Shown: positions 16,613 to 27,175, counted from the stretch's first letter. The stretch: DNA of 64,000 nucleotides from Chroococcidiopsis thermalis PCC 7203 (GCF_000317125.1 NC_019695.1:608336-672335), one strand, 5' to 3'. Numbers and translations are program-made. Notes: a model not told the origin generated them from the sequence alone.

Positions 16613-18363
16613 CACGTCCGTGGAGGTAAATTCCGCTGCTGCTTGAAGGATTCGAGAATTTCCCGTACTTGTTGTCCGGCTATTTCCCGACCACCCAAAC
16701 CGAAGGCGATCGCAGAAGCAACAGCGATCGCGCCAAATAGCAATCCGAATGCTAAATTTACGATATCTTGGGCAATCCCAATCTGTTGCAGCGCCATTGC
16801 TGAGACGAGGGCAATAATTGCTATGCGGGCTATCTGTCCTAAAATCTGGGCTTGGCGATCGCCCGAACTGGTGATGATGTTGTAAGCCAAGTTTGCCAGA
16901 AATAAGCCAATGGCGAATACTACCAATCCAGCTAAAATTCGTCCAAAAATGACGATAATACCGCTTACAAGGGTAGTTAATGCGGGAATACCCAAAATAT
17001 TAACTGCCGTCACCGTAGCGAACAGCATAATTCCCACAAATACAATAATGCCAACAATTTCAGCTGGTGTACGAGCGGAGATTGTAGGTGTTGGTTCCCT
17101 TTGAATGACTGTTGGCTGCCCCGTCGATGGTGGTGGCGGAATTGCTCCTGGTTCCTCATAGGTGGGGCTTGGCGCGGCGCTTCTGCGTCTGAGAGTAGGT
17201 AGTCCCAATACGGAGAAGATATTGTTGAAGCCAATACTTGTGAGAATATTCGTCACCAGATCTCCGACGAATCGTCCCAGGAAGTAAGCCAGGATGAGAA
17301 TTAATGCTGCTGTAAAAATTAGTGGTAAAGCATTGAGGATCTGTTGCAACATGGCGATCGCTGGAGTCGAGATCGCATCAATGCGCAGTTGTTGTAGTGC
17401 CGCGATCGCTACTGGAATCAAAATGAGGACGTAGACAATCGTGCCAATAATGCCCGATAAAGATTGCCCTCCTGCCGTGGTTCGCAGTCCAAAGCGCGAT
17501 CCTGCTTGGTCAATTCCAGTTGAGATCAGCAAATTAGTGACGATCCGACGCACTACAGTCGCCAACAACCAACCAGCAGCAGCAATAATGACTGCTACCA
17601 AAATATTTGGCAACGCTGAGAGAATCTCGCTCACCAAACCCTCTATTGGTTGTAATGCTTGCTGCAAACCAAGAGTATCGAGGATAGGAATTAAAAACAG
17701 CAAAAATATAAACCAGTACAAGGCATTACCAATCGTATCGCTCAGCGATACTTGGTTTGGTGGTCGGGTTACTCCTTGCGGTCGCTGGTCTAAACGCTCG
17801 TCCAGCCTAGCAGCGCGTAGTCCTCGGACTGTAATCAACTTCACGATCGTCGCAATCGCCCAAGCTACACCCAGAAAGATCAGCGCTCCTAGTATTCGAG
17901 GAATGAAGCTCAGTACAGTATTGAGAAAGCCACCCAAAGGACGAGATACGACCTCTAGTTGGAGTGCGTTTAGCACCGCTACTACGGTGAAGAGAATCAC
18001 AATCCAATAGACTAGGTTGGCAATCAGTTCTTCGACTCTGGGTAAGTCGCGGCTATCCGAACGACCAGTAATACTTGCTGCAATGCGATTGTCAATATCC
18101 GTGCGATTGAGGATGCCTTTGACTATAGCTTTAGCGATCGCAGCCACGATCAAACCAAGCGCCAGAATCAAGACTGCTCCCAGCAAGTTAGGAATAAACG
18201 CTAACAAGCTACCCCAAATATTTTGTACGTAATCCACACTTCGCTCAACAGCCTGTTGTCCCTGCTGTACTGGTGGTGCTGCTTGCGCCAAATGTTGCCA
18301 AGACGCTTGCAGGGGTCTATCCCAGTTAGTCGAGTGGGTTATCCCGTGCCAAATTGCATTCAT
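16612..18363 (-). CDS. Mechanosensitive channel-related multi-pass membrane protein (TM-helix repeats)
   Basis: A 583-aa protein built from about five copies of a conserved hydrophobic pair of helices, for example IPNLLGAVLILALGLIVAAIAKAIVKGIL near residue 57, then similar units near 150, 255, 345 and 455. This is the repeated TM-helix architecture found in cyanobacterial MscS relatives and the CmpX group. A Pro-rich linker of about 40 residues (around 400-435) separates the last repeat group. No canonical MscS beta domain is obvious. It probably gates solutes or senses membrane tension. The gene is monocistronic. Confidence 0.78.
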   Translation of the reverse strand: MNAIWHGITHSTNWDRPLQASWQHLAQAAPPVQQGQQAVERSVDYVQNIWGSLLAFIPNLLGAVLILALGLIVAAIAKAIVKGILNRTDIDNRIAASITGRSDSRDLPRVEELIANLVYWIVILFTVVAVLNALQLEVVSRPLGGFLNTVLSFIPRILGALIFLGVAWAIATIVKLITVRGLRAARLDERLDQRPQGVTRPPNQVSLSDTIGNALYWFIFLLFLIPILDTLGLQQALQPIEGLVSEILSALPNILVAVIIAAAGWLLATVVRRIVTNLLISTGIDQAGSRFGLRTTAGGQSLSGIIGTIVYVLILIPVAIAALQQLRIDAISTPAIAMLQQILNALPLIFTAALILILAYFLGRFVGDLVTNILTSIGFNNIFSVLGLPTLRRRSAAPSPTYEEPGAIPPPPSTGQPTVIQREPTPTISARTPAEIVGIIVFVGIMLFATVTAVNILGIPALTTLVSGIIVIFGRILAGLVVFAIGLFLANLAYNIITSSGDRQAQILGQIARIAIIALVSAMALQQIGIAQDIVNLAFGLLFGAIAVASAIAFGLGGREIAGQQVREILESFKQQRNLPPRT

Positions 18364-18887
18364 AATTTTCCGAGTTAACTGTAAATTTCATGAGGAGAGA
18401 ATACCAGTCATCGCTCTTTTTGGTAGCAGAACTGGGAATTCTGCTACAACTCCCTTGTATTTTTGTACTTTGTCAGCAAATTAGCTAGTGAGGAGAAATA
18501 TAGAGTTCTTATACAGAGTGATTCCTCAGTTTCTCATTCCACATCTACCTTAGTGAGTAGTTATGCCAGAAGAATCCCCGGATTAGTGAGTTTTCAGATT
18601 TTCATCATTGTGATAGATGCGAAATCAAATCAGTTTGCTCGTAAAGATTATGATTAAATTTTCTGATAAATGGGAGATAAGGGAGCAGAGAGTAATTCAC
18701 AAGTCGCTCTTTCGCAAGTCGCTCTTTCGCAGTCGCAAGCCAAGCCTGAGCGCACCACGCACCACTCACTACACCCCACACCCTAGTTCTGAACGCACCA
18801 CTCACCACCCAATTACCAACTACCAACTACCAACTACCAACTACCCATTACCCATTACCCATACCCTGACAACTGATAACTGAACAA
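18364..18887. other. Intergenic region with heptamer and 15-mer repeats
   Basis: About 520 bp between divergent genes. The right half (about 18779-18885) is heptamer repeat (ACCAACT, CCCATTA). At about 18704-18735 there are two direct copies of AAGTCGCTCTTTCGC. The left half (18364-18660) shows no gene I can support. Confidence 0.7.
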
Positions 18888-19328
18888 ATGACACAAATAT
18901 TTGAACAATCAATTGAGATTGCTGCTAGTGCAACGGCTGTCGAGCGTTGCATTACCGACTTGCATCTAATGCATCGGTGGTTGAACCCAGCCCTGCGTTG
19001 CGAACCTGTAGGCGAGTGGAGTACGGAAATAGGTAGCCGCAGCCGTTTTCTTATTCAAGTTCCCTTAGTCAAACCAACTTTAGAATGCGTCACGCTCGAT
19101 CGCGCTCCCGGGTTAATTGTCTGGGGGTTTGAGGGTTTTTTTCGGGGTAGCGATCGCTGGGAGTGTCAGCCTTTACCCCAAGGAACGCGCCTGCTTAACC
19201 GCTTTGAATTTGAGATTCCCAATCCCATCGTTAGCTGGGGTTTCCACACCTTCGCCGCCCCCTGGACGCAAGCAGACATGAAAACTCAACTCCAGCGCCT
19301 CAAGCAGGTTGCAGAGGAAGTGAAATGA
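18888..19328 (+). CDS. SRPBCC family protein (polyketide cyclase/dehydrase-like)
   Basis: A 146-aa START-like helix-grip protein of the SRPBCC superfamily. It opens with the typical strand FEQSIEIAASATAVERCI, has LHRW-like signature residues (DLHLMHRWLNP), and ends in a long helix WTQADMKTQLQRLKQVAEEVK that would cap the ligand cavity. It probably binds a lipid or aromatic ligand; nothing more specific can be said. The stop lies directly before a 9-bp repeat array. Confidence 0.8.
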   Translation: MTQIFEQSIEIAASATAVERCITDLHLMHRWLNPALRCEPVGEWSTEIGSRSRFLIQVPLVKPTLECVTLDRAPGLIVWGFEGFFRGSDRWECQPLPQGTRLLNRFEFEIPNPIVSWGFHTFAAPWTQADMKTQLQRLKQVAEEVK

Positions 19329-19354
19329 GTGGTGAAGAGGGTGTAGGGTATGGA

Positions 19355-19408
19355 GACAAGGGAGACAAGGAAGACAAGGGAGACAAGGGAGACAAGGGAG
19401 ACAAGGGA
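19355..19408. repeat. 9-bp tandem array (GACAAGGGA), 6 units
   Basis: Six units, mostly GACAAGGGA, follow the SRPBCC gene, with CACTGGT heptamers after it (about 19437-19480). The A-variant unit predominates here, unlike the arrays at 24272 and 47585. Confidence 0.92.
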
Positions 19409-19484
19409 GCAAGACAATTCAAAATTCCCCACACCCTTTGTTCACTGGTCACTGGTCACTGGTCACTGGTCACTGATAACTGTC

Positions 19485-20303
19485 CTATCCTCTTCCCAGT
19501 TGACTCAACAACTTGCGAATTACTGGAGCATCTTCTGCATGGGGGGCTTGGGCAAGATAGGATTCAAAGTCGGAAATGGCTGAAAACCAATGTCCCAACT
19601 GGTAGTTGATTAAACCGCGATCGCGTGTTTCACCTGGGATATCTGGAAACAATAGCAAAATCTTTTCTACTGTTCCCAGTGCTTTTTCTAAATCCTGCTG
19701 TTGTAAATAAATATACTTCAAATTTGTCAGCATCCGTGCTAAGAATTGCCGATGAGTCACCGATCGCAAAAATTCCGCTCGTAATGCTACAGGCTGTCCG
19801 TAAATTTGGCTCAATTTTGCTTGACAGTCCTGGGGAAACAGTACTTCACCGCGATTGAAGGCATCGACAAAAATTTCCATTTCCGGTATGTCAGGACGAA
19901 TCAGGAAATGCCCTGGCATTCCCACTCCAACCATCGGAAAGTCAATTCGCTTAGCTAACTCTAGGTAGATTAGCGATAGTGTAATCGGGATTCCCGTCCG
20001 TCGCTCGATCGCATCGTTTAAGAAGCTATTACGCGGATCGTGATATTCATTAACATTTCCTTTAAATCCTAAGTCTTCATATAAGTATTGATTAATAGTG
20101 TGAATGACACGTAAGGGATACCTCTGAATAGGTAGCCGCTCTAGTAATTCTTCTGCCATCGTATCTAGAGCGTTGAGATATTCTGCTGGATCGAGGTCTT
20201 GATATTCCTCCTGAGCAATGTACAGAGCTGCTTTGGCTAGATCGATCTGCTCATCAGAGCGATCGATCTCTTGAGAGAAAAATTGCCTTGCTACCGGAAC
20301 CAT
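19485..20303 (-). CDS. SirB1 family transglutaminase-like protein with TPRs
   Basis: A protein of about 272 aa in the SirB1 family. The N-terminal half has the transglutaminase-like core (YHDPRNSFLNDAIERRTG, PITLSLIYLELAKR, GVGMPGHFLIR) but no obvious nucleophilic cysteine, as is usual for this family. The C-terminal part (about 185-265) is helical and TPR-like (YIYLQQQDLEKALGTVEKIL). I start at ATG 20303 (MVPVARQFF); a TTG four codons upstream is possible. It probably acts as a protein-interaction or inactive-enzyme scaffold; the function is not established. Confidence 0.8.
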   Translation of the reverse strand: MVPVARQFFSQEIDRSDEQIDLAKAALYIAQEEYQDLDPAEYLNALDTMAEELLERLPIQRYPLRVIHTINQYLYEDLGFKGNVNEYHDPRNSFLNDAIERRTGIPITLSLIYLELAKRIDFPMVGVGMPGHFLIRPDIPEMEIFVDAFNRGEVLFPQDCQAKLSQIYGQPVALRAEFLRSVTHRQFLARMLTNLKYIYLQQQDLEKALGTVEKILLLFPDIPGETRDRGLINYQLGHWFSAISDFESYLAQAPHAEDAPVIRKLLSQLGRG

Positions 20304-20420
20304 CACTAATTGCAAAGAATAATAAGGATCGTTTTACACTCTTTACATAAATTAAAACAGACAACACAGTATAAATGGTGCATCCTTAAGGTCAGTCTTA
20401 TGGAACTCAACCAGAGATAG

Positions 20421-21959
20421 TTGCATCAAAAACAACAAACGTGGGAAGTCAGCGATCGAGGTCAAAAATTCTGCAATCGATTTGAGCCATCAAAAACAGA
20501 AGTGTCACCACCAAATCGTTTCGATAAAACTCAACAATGGCGGCGGATCTTTTATAGCTTGCGTACCAGCATTTTAATTTGGTATGTCTTGCTATTAACT
20601 TGTAGTGCGTTTCTTTCCACCTTGGTCATCCGGCAAGTCTTACTGGCGCGCCTAGAGGCAAGACATGCAACCTCTTTGCTACAGGAAGTCAAGGAGTTTC
20701 GAGTTTTAGCTAATGGCAAAGACCCCAACACGGGAAAACCTTTTCAACATAACCTTAAAGCTTTATTTAAAGTTTTTCTCAACCGCAACATTCCTGATGA
20801 CGATGAGTTTTTGATTGCCATCATCGAGGGTGAAATCGATCGCTCCAGCCCTAGAGCGCTACCCGAGCCACTAAAACAGAATTCAGAGCTAATTCAATAT
20901 TTTGGTAAATTGACTCAGCCCGAACAGGGAGCCAGAGAGACTGCTGTAGGCACGATTCTCTATCGCGCTGCCCCTATTATCAGAGATGAAACTCACGGAG
21001 TCTTTGTGGTCGCTCAACTGACAGCAGGGGAACGCCAAGAAGTGAATGAAGCAATGGCAGTGATTATTCAAGTCAAAATTTTTGTCATCATTGGGGCAGC
21101 TATCCTTGCTTGGTTAGTGGCAGGTAGAACGCTGACTCCTCTACATTTACTCACGGAAACTGCACGCTCGATTCGCGAATCTGACCTCACTCGCCGCATT
21201 CCTGTCAAAGGGTCGGATGAAGTTGCCGAACTCGCAACGACATTTAATGAAATGCTCGATCGCCTCCAAGCTGCTTTCAGCAGCCAACGCAACTTCATTA
21301 ACGATGCCAGTCACGAACTGCGAACGCCAATTACTATCATCCGCGGTCACTTAGAACTCATGGGCGACGATCCCCAAGAACGAGAGGAAACTGTAGCCTT
21401 GGTGACAGACGAATTAGATCGCATGAGTCGTTTTGTTGACGATCTGTTACTCCTCGCTAAGGCGGAGCAACCAAACTTTTTAAAGCTGGAAAGATTAGAT
21501 CTGACTACCTTGGTAGCAGAAATTTACTCTAAAGCGATCGCCCTATCAACGGATCGCCACTGGCAGATCGATCGCCATAGCCCAGGGACAATTATTGCCG
21601 ACCGTCAGCGCCTCACTCAAGCAATGATAAACTTGGCTCAGAATGCCACCCAACACACGACAACGGGAGATACGATTGCTTTAGGCTGTATGCAGAGACA
21701 CAATTGGGTACGGTTATGGGTGCGCGATACGGGCGAAGGTATTTCTCTGGCAGACCAACAAAGAATTTTTGAACGCTTTGCTCGCACTACCAAAAGTCAA
21801 AGACGTTCTGAAGGTGCTGGCTTAGGCTTGGCAATCGTGCGGGCGATCGCTCAAGCTCACGGTGGCAAAATTGAACTAAGTAGTCGTCCTCATCACGGCT
21901 CTACTTTTACCATCGTACTTCCTATCGAACCCACATCAGAGATAATATCTCATGAGTAG
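20421..21959 (+). CDS. Sensor histidine kinase (HAMP-HisKA-HATPase)
   Basis: A membrane histidine kinase of about 512 aa. TM1 is at about 50-72, followed by an extracytoplasmic region to about 215, TM2 at about 217-236, HAMP to about 290, and the H-box DASHELRTPITIIRGH with the phosphoacceptor His298. N-box residues are in INLAQNATQH, and the G boxes are DTGEGIS and GAGLGLAIV. The start is uncertain: TTG at 20421 is the only early choice, and a GTG at 20502 would remove 27 residues. It overlaps its response regulator by 8 bp, so they form a cognate pair. The signal is unknown. Confidence 0.9.
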   Translation: MHQKQQTWEVSDRGQKFCNRFEPSKTEVSPPNRFDKTQQWRRIFYSLRTSILIWYVLLLTCSAFLSTLVIRQVLLARLEARHATSLLQEVKEFRVLANGKDPNTGKPFQHNLKALFKVFLNRNIPDDDEFLIAIIEGEIDRSSPRALPEPLKQNSELIQYFGKLTQPEQGARETAVGTILYRAAPIIRDETHGVFVVAQLTAGERQEVNEAMAVIIQVKIFVIIGAAILAWLVAGRTLTPLHLLTETARSIRESDLTRRIPVKGSDEVAELATTFNEMLDRLQAAFSSQRNFINDASHELRTPITIIRGHLELMGDDPQEREETVALVTDELDRMSRFVDDLLLLAKAEQPNFLKLERLDLTTLVAEIYSKAIALSTDRHWQIDRHSPGTIIADRQRLTQAMINLAQNATQHTTTGDTIALGCMQRHNWVRLWVRDTGEGISLADQQRIFERFARTTKSQRRSEGAGLGLAIVRAIAQAHGGKIELSSRPHHGSTFTIVLPIEPTSEIISHE

Positions 21960-22626
21960 AATTTTAATCGTCGAAGATGAACCCCGGATTAGTGCTTTTA
22001 TTGAAAAAGGACTAAAAGCCAATGGCTACACAGTCTCAGTAGTTCGGGATGGCGATGAAGCTTTACTTGTAGCCAATAGCAAAGATTTTGACCTCATGAT
22101 TCTCGATATAGGGCTACCGCGACAAGACGGTTGGACGATATTATCAACATTGCGCGGTCAAGGAGAATATTTACCGATCGTCATTCTCACTGCTCGCGAC
22201 GATGTGAATGATAAAGTAGCGGGACTAGAGGGAGGCGCTGATGACTATATGACAAAGCCATTTCGGTTTGAAGAATTGCTGGCGCGGGTGCGTTTGCGGT
22301 TACGCGACAAAACTCAGAGCGTTACGAAGGAGATTGCGGAACTCAAAGCAGGTAATCTTGTCCTAGATTTGCGGCTGCGACAAGTTAGAATTGGCGATCG
22401 CTCGATTGAACTTTCTGCAAAAGAATTTACGTTGATCGAAACATTTCTGCGGCATCCCAATCAAGTCCTCAGCCGCGAGCAACTCCTCAGTGCTGTTTGG
22501 GGTTATGACTACGATCCTGGTTCTAATATTGTTGATGTTTATGTTGGCTATTTACGCAAAAAAATCAGTTCTCACCTGATTGAAACCGTCCGAGGTATGG
22601 GATACCGTTTCGTTAGTCAGCAGTGA
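21952..22626 (+). CDS. OmpR-family response regulator
   Basis: A 224-aa response regulator. The receiver domain has the acidic pocket (VEDEP), phosphoacceptor Asp52 in MILDIGLP and Lys102 in MTKPF. The C-terminal winged helix shows FTLIETFLRHPNQVLSREQLL and the recognition helix region VDVYVGYLRKKI. It is translated from an ATG inside the last codons of the kinase gene, so its partner is clear. Targets are unknown; the adjacent secreted protein at 22744 is a candidate only by position. Confidence 0.93.
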   Translation: MSRILIVEDEPRISAFIEKGLKANGYTVSVVRDGDEALLVANSKDFDLMILDIGLPRQDGWTILSTLRGQGEYLPIVILTARDDVNDKVAGLEGGADDYMTKPFRFEELLARVRLRLRDKTQSVTKEIAELKAGNLVLDLRLRQVRIGDRSIELSAKEFTLIETFLRHPNQVLSREQLLSAVWGYDYDPGSNIVDVYVGYLRKKISSHLIETVRGMGYRFVSQQ

Positions 22627-22645
22627 ACAGTTGTCAGTTATCAGT

Positions 22646-22673
22646 GTAGAGACGTTACATGTAACGTCTGTAC
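22646..22673. repeat. 28-bp palindrome, family A (one mismatch)
   Basis: GTAGAGACGTTACA is followed by its complement with one change (CTG for CTC near the end). Other copies are at 28958, 36614 and 44322. Here it lies 20 bp after the response-regulator stop. Confidence 0.9.
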
Positions 22674-22743
22674 ATAGTTATCAGTTATCAGTCAATTCCG
22701 ACCTACGACTTACCTGTTACTCTCATAAACTGTAAATTTAATT

Positions 22744-23160
22744 ATGCGTTTAATTCTTAGCTCGATCGCCGCGATCGCTTTTCTGGCATTGCCTACAATT
22801 GTGGCAGCGCAATCTACCTCTCCTAACTCAGACAACAATCCTTCTTTTGAACTTCCACAACGCACTCCTAGAAATCCTAGCAGACCTGCCGAACCACCAG
22901 AACCACCAGAAGAATACAAAAAGAAAATCGAAGGCATTCAAGATTTAGTCAACAGTAATAAGCAGGTAAAAATAATTTGTGCCAACTATATGAACGATAT
23001 AAAGTATCAGTTTCTCAGCAATAAGTTGCAGATTGATACTGGTAATAATAGTTGTGCTTTTACCATTATTAAAGAAGTTATTCAACCGCAACTGGCTGAA
23101 GGTAAACTTAGAACCTACGAATATACAGGCGATCGCGAAGGGGTAATTGTTACGTTTTAA
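22744..23160 (+). CDS. Hypothetical secreted protein, 138 aa
   Basis: A cleavable signal peptide is clear: MRLILSSIAAIAFLALPTIV followed by AAQS, with cleavage probably after the AxA near residue 22. A Pro/Glu-rich linker (about 35-60) leads to a small globular domain with three cysteines (one in KIICANYM, one in NNSCAFTI, spacing compatible with a disulfide). No family is recognised. It could be an envelope protein controlled by the two-component pair just upstream, but no promoter evidence links them. Confidence 0.65.
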   Translation: MRLILSSIAAIAFLALPTIVAAQSTSPNSDNNPSFELPQRTPRNPSRPAEPPEPPEEYKKKIEGIQDLVNSNKQVKIICANYMNDIKYQFLSNKLQIDTGNNSCAFTIIKEVIQPQLAEGKLRTYEYTGDREGVIVTF

Positions 23161-23305
23161 TTTAATATTTTAAGAAAGTGACTAGTGTTTAGTGGAATCG
23201 TTGACCAGAAAAAAATCTAGCCACTAGCCACTGGTTCCACCAGCCACTCACGAATAACAAATGACAAATAACTAAAAAGCTTATGAATTTTGTATATATT
23301 ACCGT

Positions 23306-24384
<1,079 letters not shown>

Positions 24385-24390
24385 TTACCA

Positions 24391-26046
24391 ATGACCAATT
24401 ACCAATTACCAGTGTCAAATAAAAACCTGTTTGCTAAAGAAGCGATCGCTCAAATTCCTAAAATTCTAACCCTAATGGATCGTAATGTTCACAGCCCTAC
24501 TTATGGATGTTGCGATCGCAATTTTTGGCATTACAAAATTATTGATTTTCCGAGCGGGATGGCACAAGAATTTGTCTTACCTCTCGCTTTAGCGTACGAT
24601 ACAGATTTACCAAATAACCCTTTTTATCGCCAAAGGATCGTTCCTCAGTGGGTAGAAGCAGGAATTTTATATGCTGCTCGTAGCGCTCATAAAGATGGTT
24701 CCTGTGACGATTATTTTCCCTACGAACGAGCTGCTGGTGCAGCGGCTTTTTCTCTACTTGCCTGTATTGATAGCTACACCCTATTAAAACTCAATAATCC
24801 TATCGCTCTGCAATTTTTTACTAAACGTGCTAATTGGTTGGCAAAACATCATGAAAGTGGTAGACTTACCAATCACCAAGCCTTGATTGTTTTGTGTTTT
24901 GAATTACTTTCAAACTTATTACAAACCTCTCAATGGGATCGAGCAAAAGTTCAGCGTTTAGAACGAGTTTTAGCTTGGCAAAGTAGCGAAGGCTGGTTTC
25001 AAGAATATGAAGGTTGCGATCCTGGTTATCATACTTTAACTATTTCTTGTTTAGCGCGAATTTATCAACTTAAACCCGATATTCGCATCAAAGAGGCATT
25101 AATCAAAGCGATTGAATTAGCTGCTCAGTTTGTCCATCCTGATGGTTCATACGGGGGAGAATATACTAGTCGTAATACATACAATTACTTCCCTCATGGT
25201 TTTGAATTAGTTGGGCAATGGTTTCCAGATGCTTTAAGAATTAATGATGCTTTTTTGGTTGGATTAGCCAACGGTTTAGCACCTTGTTATAGTGACGACC
25301 ATATTATCGGACATCATACTTGGAATTACTTGTTGGCTTGGCGCGATTTTGTGCCTCAACGTCCTTTATCTCAATCTCGTCCTACAGGTAGAATTTGGCT
25401 ATCCGAAGCGAGAATTTTAATAGATCGACTCCCTAGTACGGGCGCACAGCCGTGCGCCCCTAACAACTCTCCAACGTACGAACTCTACTTAGCACTTAAT
25501 AAAGGAGGCACGTTTAAACTATTTCGTAACAACCAGTTGATAGCTTCAGATACGCAGTTTTCACTTGTGGTTAAGGAAGGTAAAAAAATTAAGAATGCGG
25601 TTGGACATTTAGTAGGAAATTATGCGATCGCTCTAGAACAAAACAAAATTACCATTCAAGGACAGTTGGGATGGGCAAAACAAAAACAAATGACACCAGC
25701 CAACTTAATGATATTACGCATAGTTATGCTGGGCTTCGGACGATTTTTTCCTAATTTGATTCGGAAGCTGTTACAAAAAGTGTTGATTGTTGGCAAGAAA
25801 GACGCACCATTCTGGTTTCAACGTCAACTGTTTTGGGAAAATGGTAAATTACAGATAATTGACGAACTAAAAGCTCAGAATTGGGAAAACGTTGTAGCTG
25901 CTGATATTGGCTGCGATCGCACTTCAATTTATGTTGTGATGAGTCGAACTTTTCAAATTGGTCAGTTGCAACCTGAATGGATTTTGACTGAAGAAGTCAA
26001 ACAACTCGCCCCAGGTGAATCGCTAAAATTAGAACGGTATTTTTAA
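24391..26046 (+). CDS. Uncharacterised protein with alpha/alpha-toroid-like helical domain
   Basis: About 551 aa from the ATG at 24391; a GTG at 24412 (SNKNLF) or the ATG at 24475 are alternatives, since the first codons lie in heptamer repeats. No signal peptide. The first 330 residues are helical repeats rich in Trp, His and Tyr (WHYKIIDFPSG, YFPYERAAGAAAF, HPDGSYGGEY, IIGHHTWNYLLAW), like the alpha/alpha toroids of polysaccharide lyases and related glycan enzymes; the last 170 look beta-rich. I cannot name the family. A 9-residue insert (TGAQPCAPN) is encoded by a copy of palindrome family B. Its place between a GT2 and a flippase-like protein suggests glycan metabolism. Confidence 0.6.
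   Translation: MTNYQLPVSNKNLFAKEAIAQIPKILTLMDRNVHSPTYGCCDRNFWHYKIIDFPSGMAQEFVLPLALAYDTDLPNNPFYRQRIVPQWVEAGILYAARSAHKDGSCDDYFPYERAAGAAAFSLLACIDSYTLLKLNNPIALQFFTKRANWLAKHHESGRLTNHQALIVLCFELLSNLLQTSQWDRAKVQRLERVLAWQSSEGWFQEYEGCDPGYHTLTISCLARIYQLKPDIRIKEALIKAIELAAQFVHPDGSYGGEYTSRNTYNYFPHGFELVGQWFPDALRINDAFLVGLANGLAPCYSDDHIIGHHTWNYLLAWRDFVPQRPLSQSRPTGRIWLSEARILIDRLPSTGAQPCAPNNSPTYELYLALNKGGTFKLFRNNQLIASDTQFSLVVKEGKKIKNAVGHLVGNYAIALEQNKITIQGQLGWAKQKQMTPANLMILRIVMLGFGRFFPNLIRKLLQKVLIVGKKDAPFWFQRQLFWENGKLQIIDELKAQNWENVVAADIGCDRTSIYVVMSRTFQIGQLQPEWILTEEVKQLAPGESLKLERYF
25436..25463. repeat. Palindrome family B copy inside a coding sequence
   Basis: The perfect stem GGGCGCAC/GTGCGCCC lies in frame within the toroid-like gene and encodes TGAQPCAPN. 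The other three copies in the window are intergenic. Confidence 0.9.
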
Positions 26047-26084
26047 AATTTATTTTTGATATATCGTCTCTACAAGAACAGGAG

Positions 26085-26189
26085 TTACGCACTTGAAATC
26101 TGAGATCTCGATCCCCCCTAGTTCCCTCCTTCTAAAAAGGGGGAACTCAAAGCCCCCTTTTTAAGGGGGTTGGGGGATCGACTGCGTAA
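26085..26189. repeat. MITE-like element, 105 bp
   Basis: Terminal inverted repeats TTACGCA/TGCGTAA bound an internal inverted repeat (GATCCCCC at 26110, GGGGGATC at 26172) and the complementary run AAAAAGGGGG / CCCCCTTTTT. It is a familiar type of dispersed cyanobacterial element and sits between the toroid-like gene and the flippase-like gene. Confidence 0.75.
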
Positions 26190-26224
26190 GTTTTGAGGAA
26201 ATTGGAGATTTTTTAGTTCTAGAT

Positions 26225-27175
26225 ATGAAACGAATAATTTCTATTGTAGTTAGCTTAATAATTTTAGTAATTATTTATTGGAAAATCGATTTTACTAATC
26301 TCATCGAAATATTTCAAAACTCAAACATTTACTGGATGATAGTCAGTCTATGTATGGTTGTACCCATAACAACTATTACAGCATGGCGATTGCAGCAACT
26401 AGCTCCTAAACAAGCTCAATTAAGCTTTGGAGAAGCAAATAAATTAATTTTAGCTGCTAGCGTGCTGAATATGGTCTTACCTTCAAAGATGGGCGATATT
26501 GCTAAAGCTTATTTTATGCGGCAGCAAGGGCATTTGACTGGTTCTTTGTCTTTATCTTTAGTTGTTTTTGAGAAAACTTGCGATTTACTATCATTATTAT
26601 TATGGTGTGTTTTGGGTTTAATTCTTTATCCTTATAAAAATTGGTTATTTTGGCTAATGACAGTAAGTGTGGGATTAGGTCTAACCCTTGGCTTACTCTT
26701 ACTCAGTTCTCATAAATTCGCTCAAATATTTTTCGTCTTAAGTAAAGCGATCTCCACCAAAAAACTGAAAATTAAAATTCAAAAATTGCAATTTTCTTGG
26801 GAGGAAATGCATCATTACTTTTGGCGCGATCGCGCCAATTTGTTAAAAATAGCCTTAACTTCTATTTTTATTTGGTTTTTACACCTATTACAGATTTGGT
26901 TCTTCATTCTGGCTCTCAAAGCCTGGACACCATTTTTAGCTAATCTCGCTCTCTCTCCATTAGCGATTTTAGCAGGATTATTACCACTGACGTTTGCTGG
27001 TGTTGGCACTCGTGATGCTGCATTAATTGCATTCTACCAACCATATTTTAATGCTTCTACGGCAGCTGCTTTAGGTTTACTTTGCACATCTCGCTACTTG
27101 TTACCTGCGATTGGAGGTTTACCTTTTTTGGGACAATATTTAACGACTGTACGCAACCTTTCTCAAGAGAAGTAA
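26225..27175 (+). CDS. Lysylphosphatidylglycerol synthase TM-domain protein (flippase-like, UPF0104)
   Basis: A 316-aa integral membrane protein with about eight hydrophobic helices, matching the stand-alone membrane region of LPG synthase (also seen in AglD-like proteins). Conserved features include SVLNMVLPSKMGDIAKAYFM (about 77-96), where polar residues lie in a helix, and LLPLTFAGVGTRDAALIAFY (about 248-268). Such proteins often accompany glycosyltransferases and are thought to move or glycosylate lipid-linked substrates. It is third in line after the GT2 and toroid-like genes on the same strand, and the MITE-like element intervenes. Confidence 0.82.
   Translation: MKRIISIVVSLIILVIIYWKIDFTNLIEIFQNSNIYWMIVSLCMVVPITTITAWRLQQLAPKQAQLSFGEANKLILAASVLNMVLPSKMGDIAKAYFMRQQGHLTGSLSLSLVVFEKTCDLLSLLLWCVLGLILYPYKNWLFWLMTVSVGLGLTLGLLLLSSHKFAQIFFVLSKAISTKKLKIKIQKLQFSWEEMHHYFWRDRANLLKIALTSIFIWFLHLLQIWFFILALKAWTPFLANLALSPLAILAGLLPLTFAGVGTRDAALIAFYQPYFNASTAAALGLLCTSRYLLPAIGGLPFLGQYLTTVRNLSQEK

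Noticed and set aside
17441-18010. 189-codon plus-strand frame opposite the MscS-like gene
   Set aside because: It is a shadow of a strongly supported membrane-protein gene; the low-complexity composition follows from the antisense frame.
18617-18883. 88-codon frame upstream of the SRPBCC gene
   Set aside because: Its second half encodes TNYQLPTTNYPLP-like repeats from heptamers; no family similarity.
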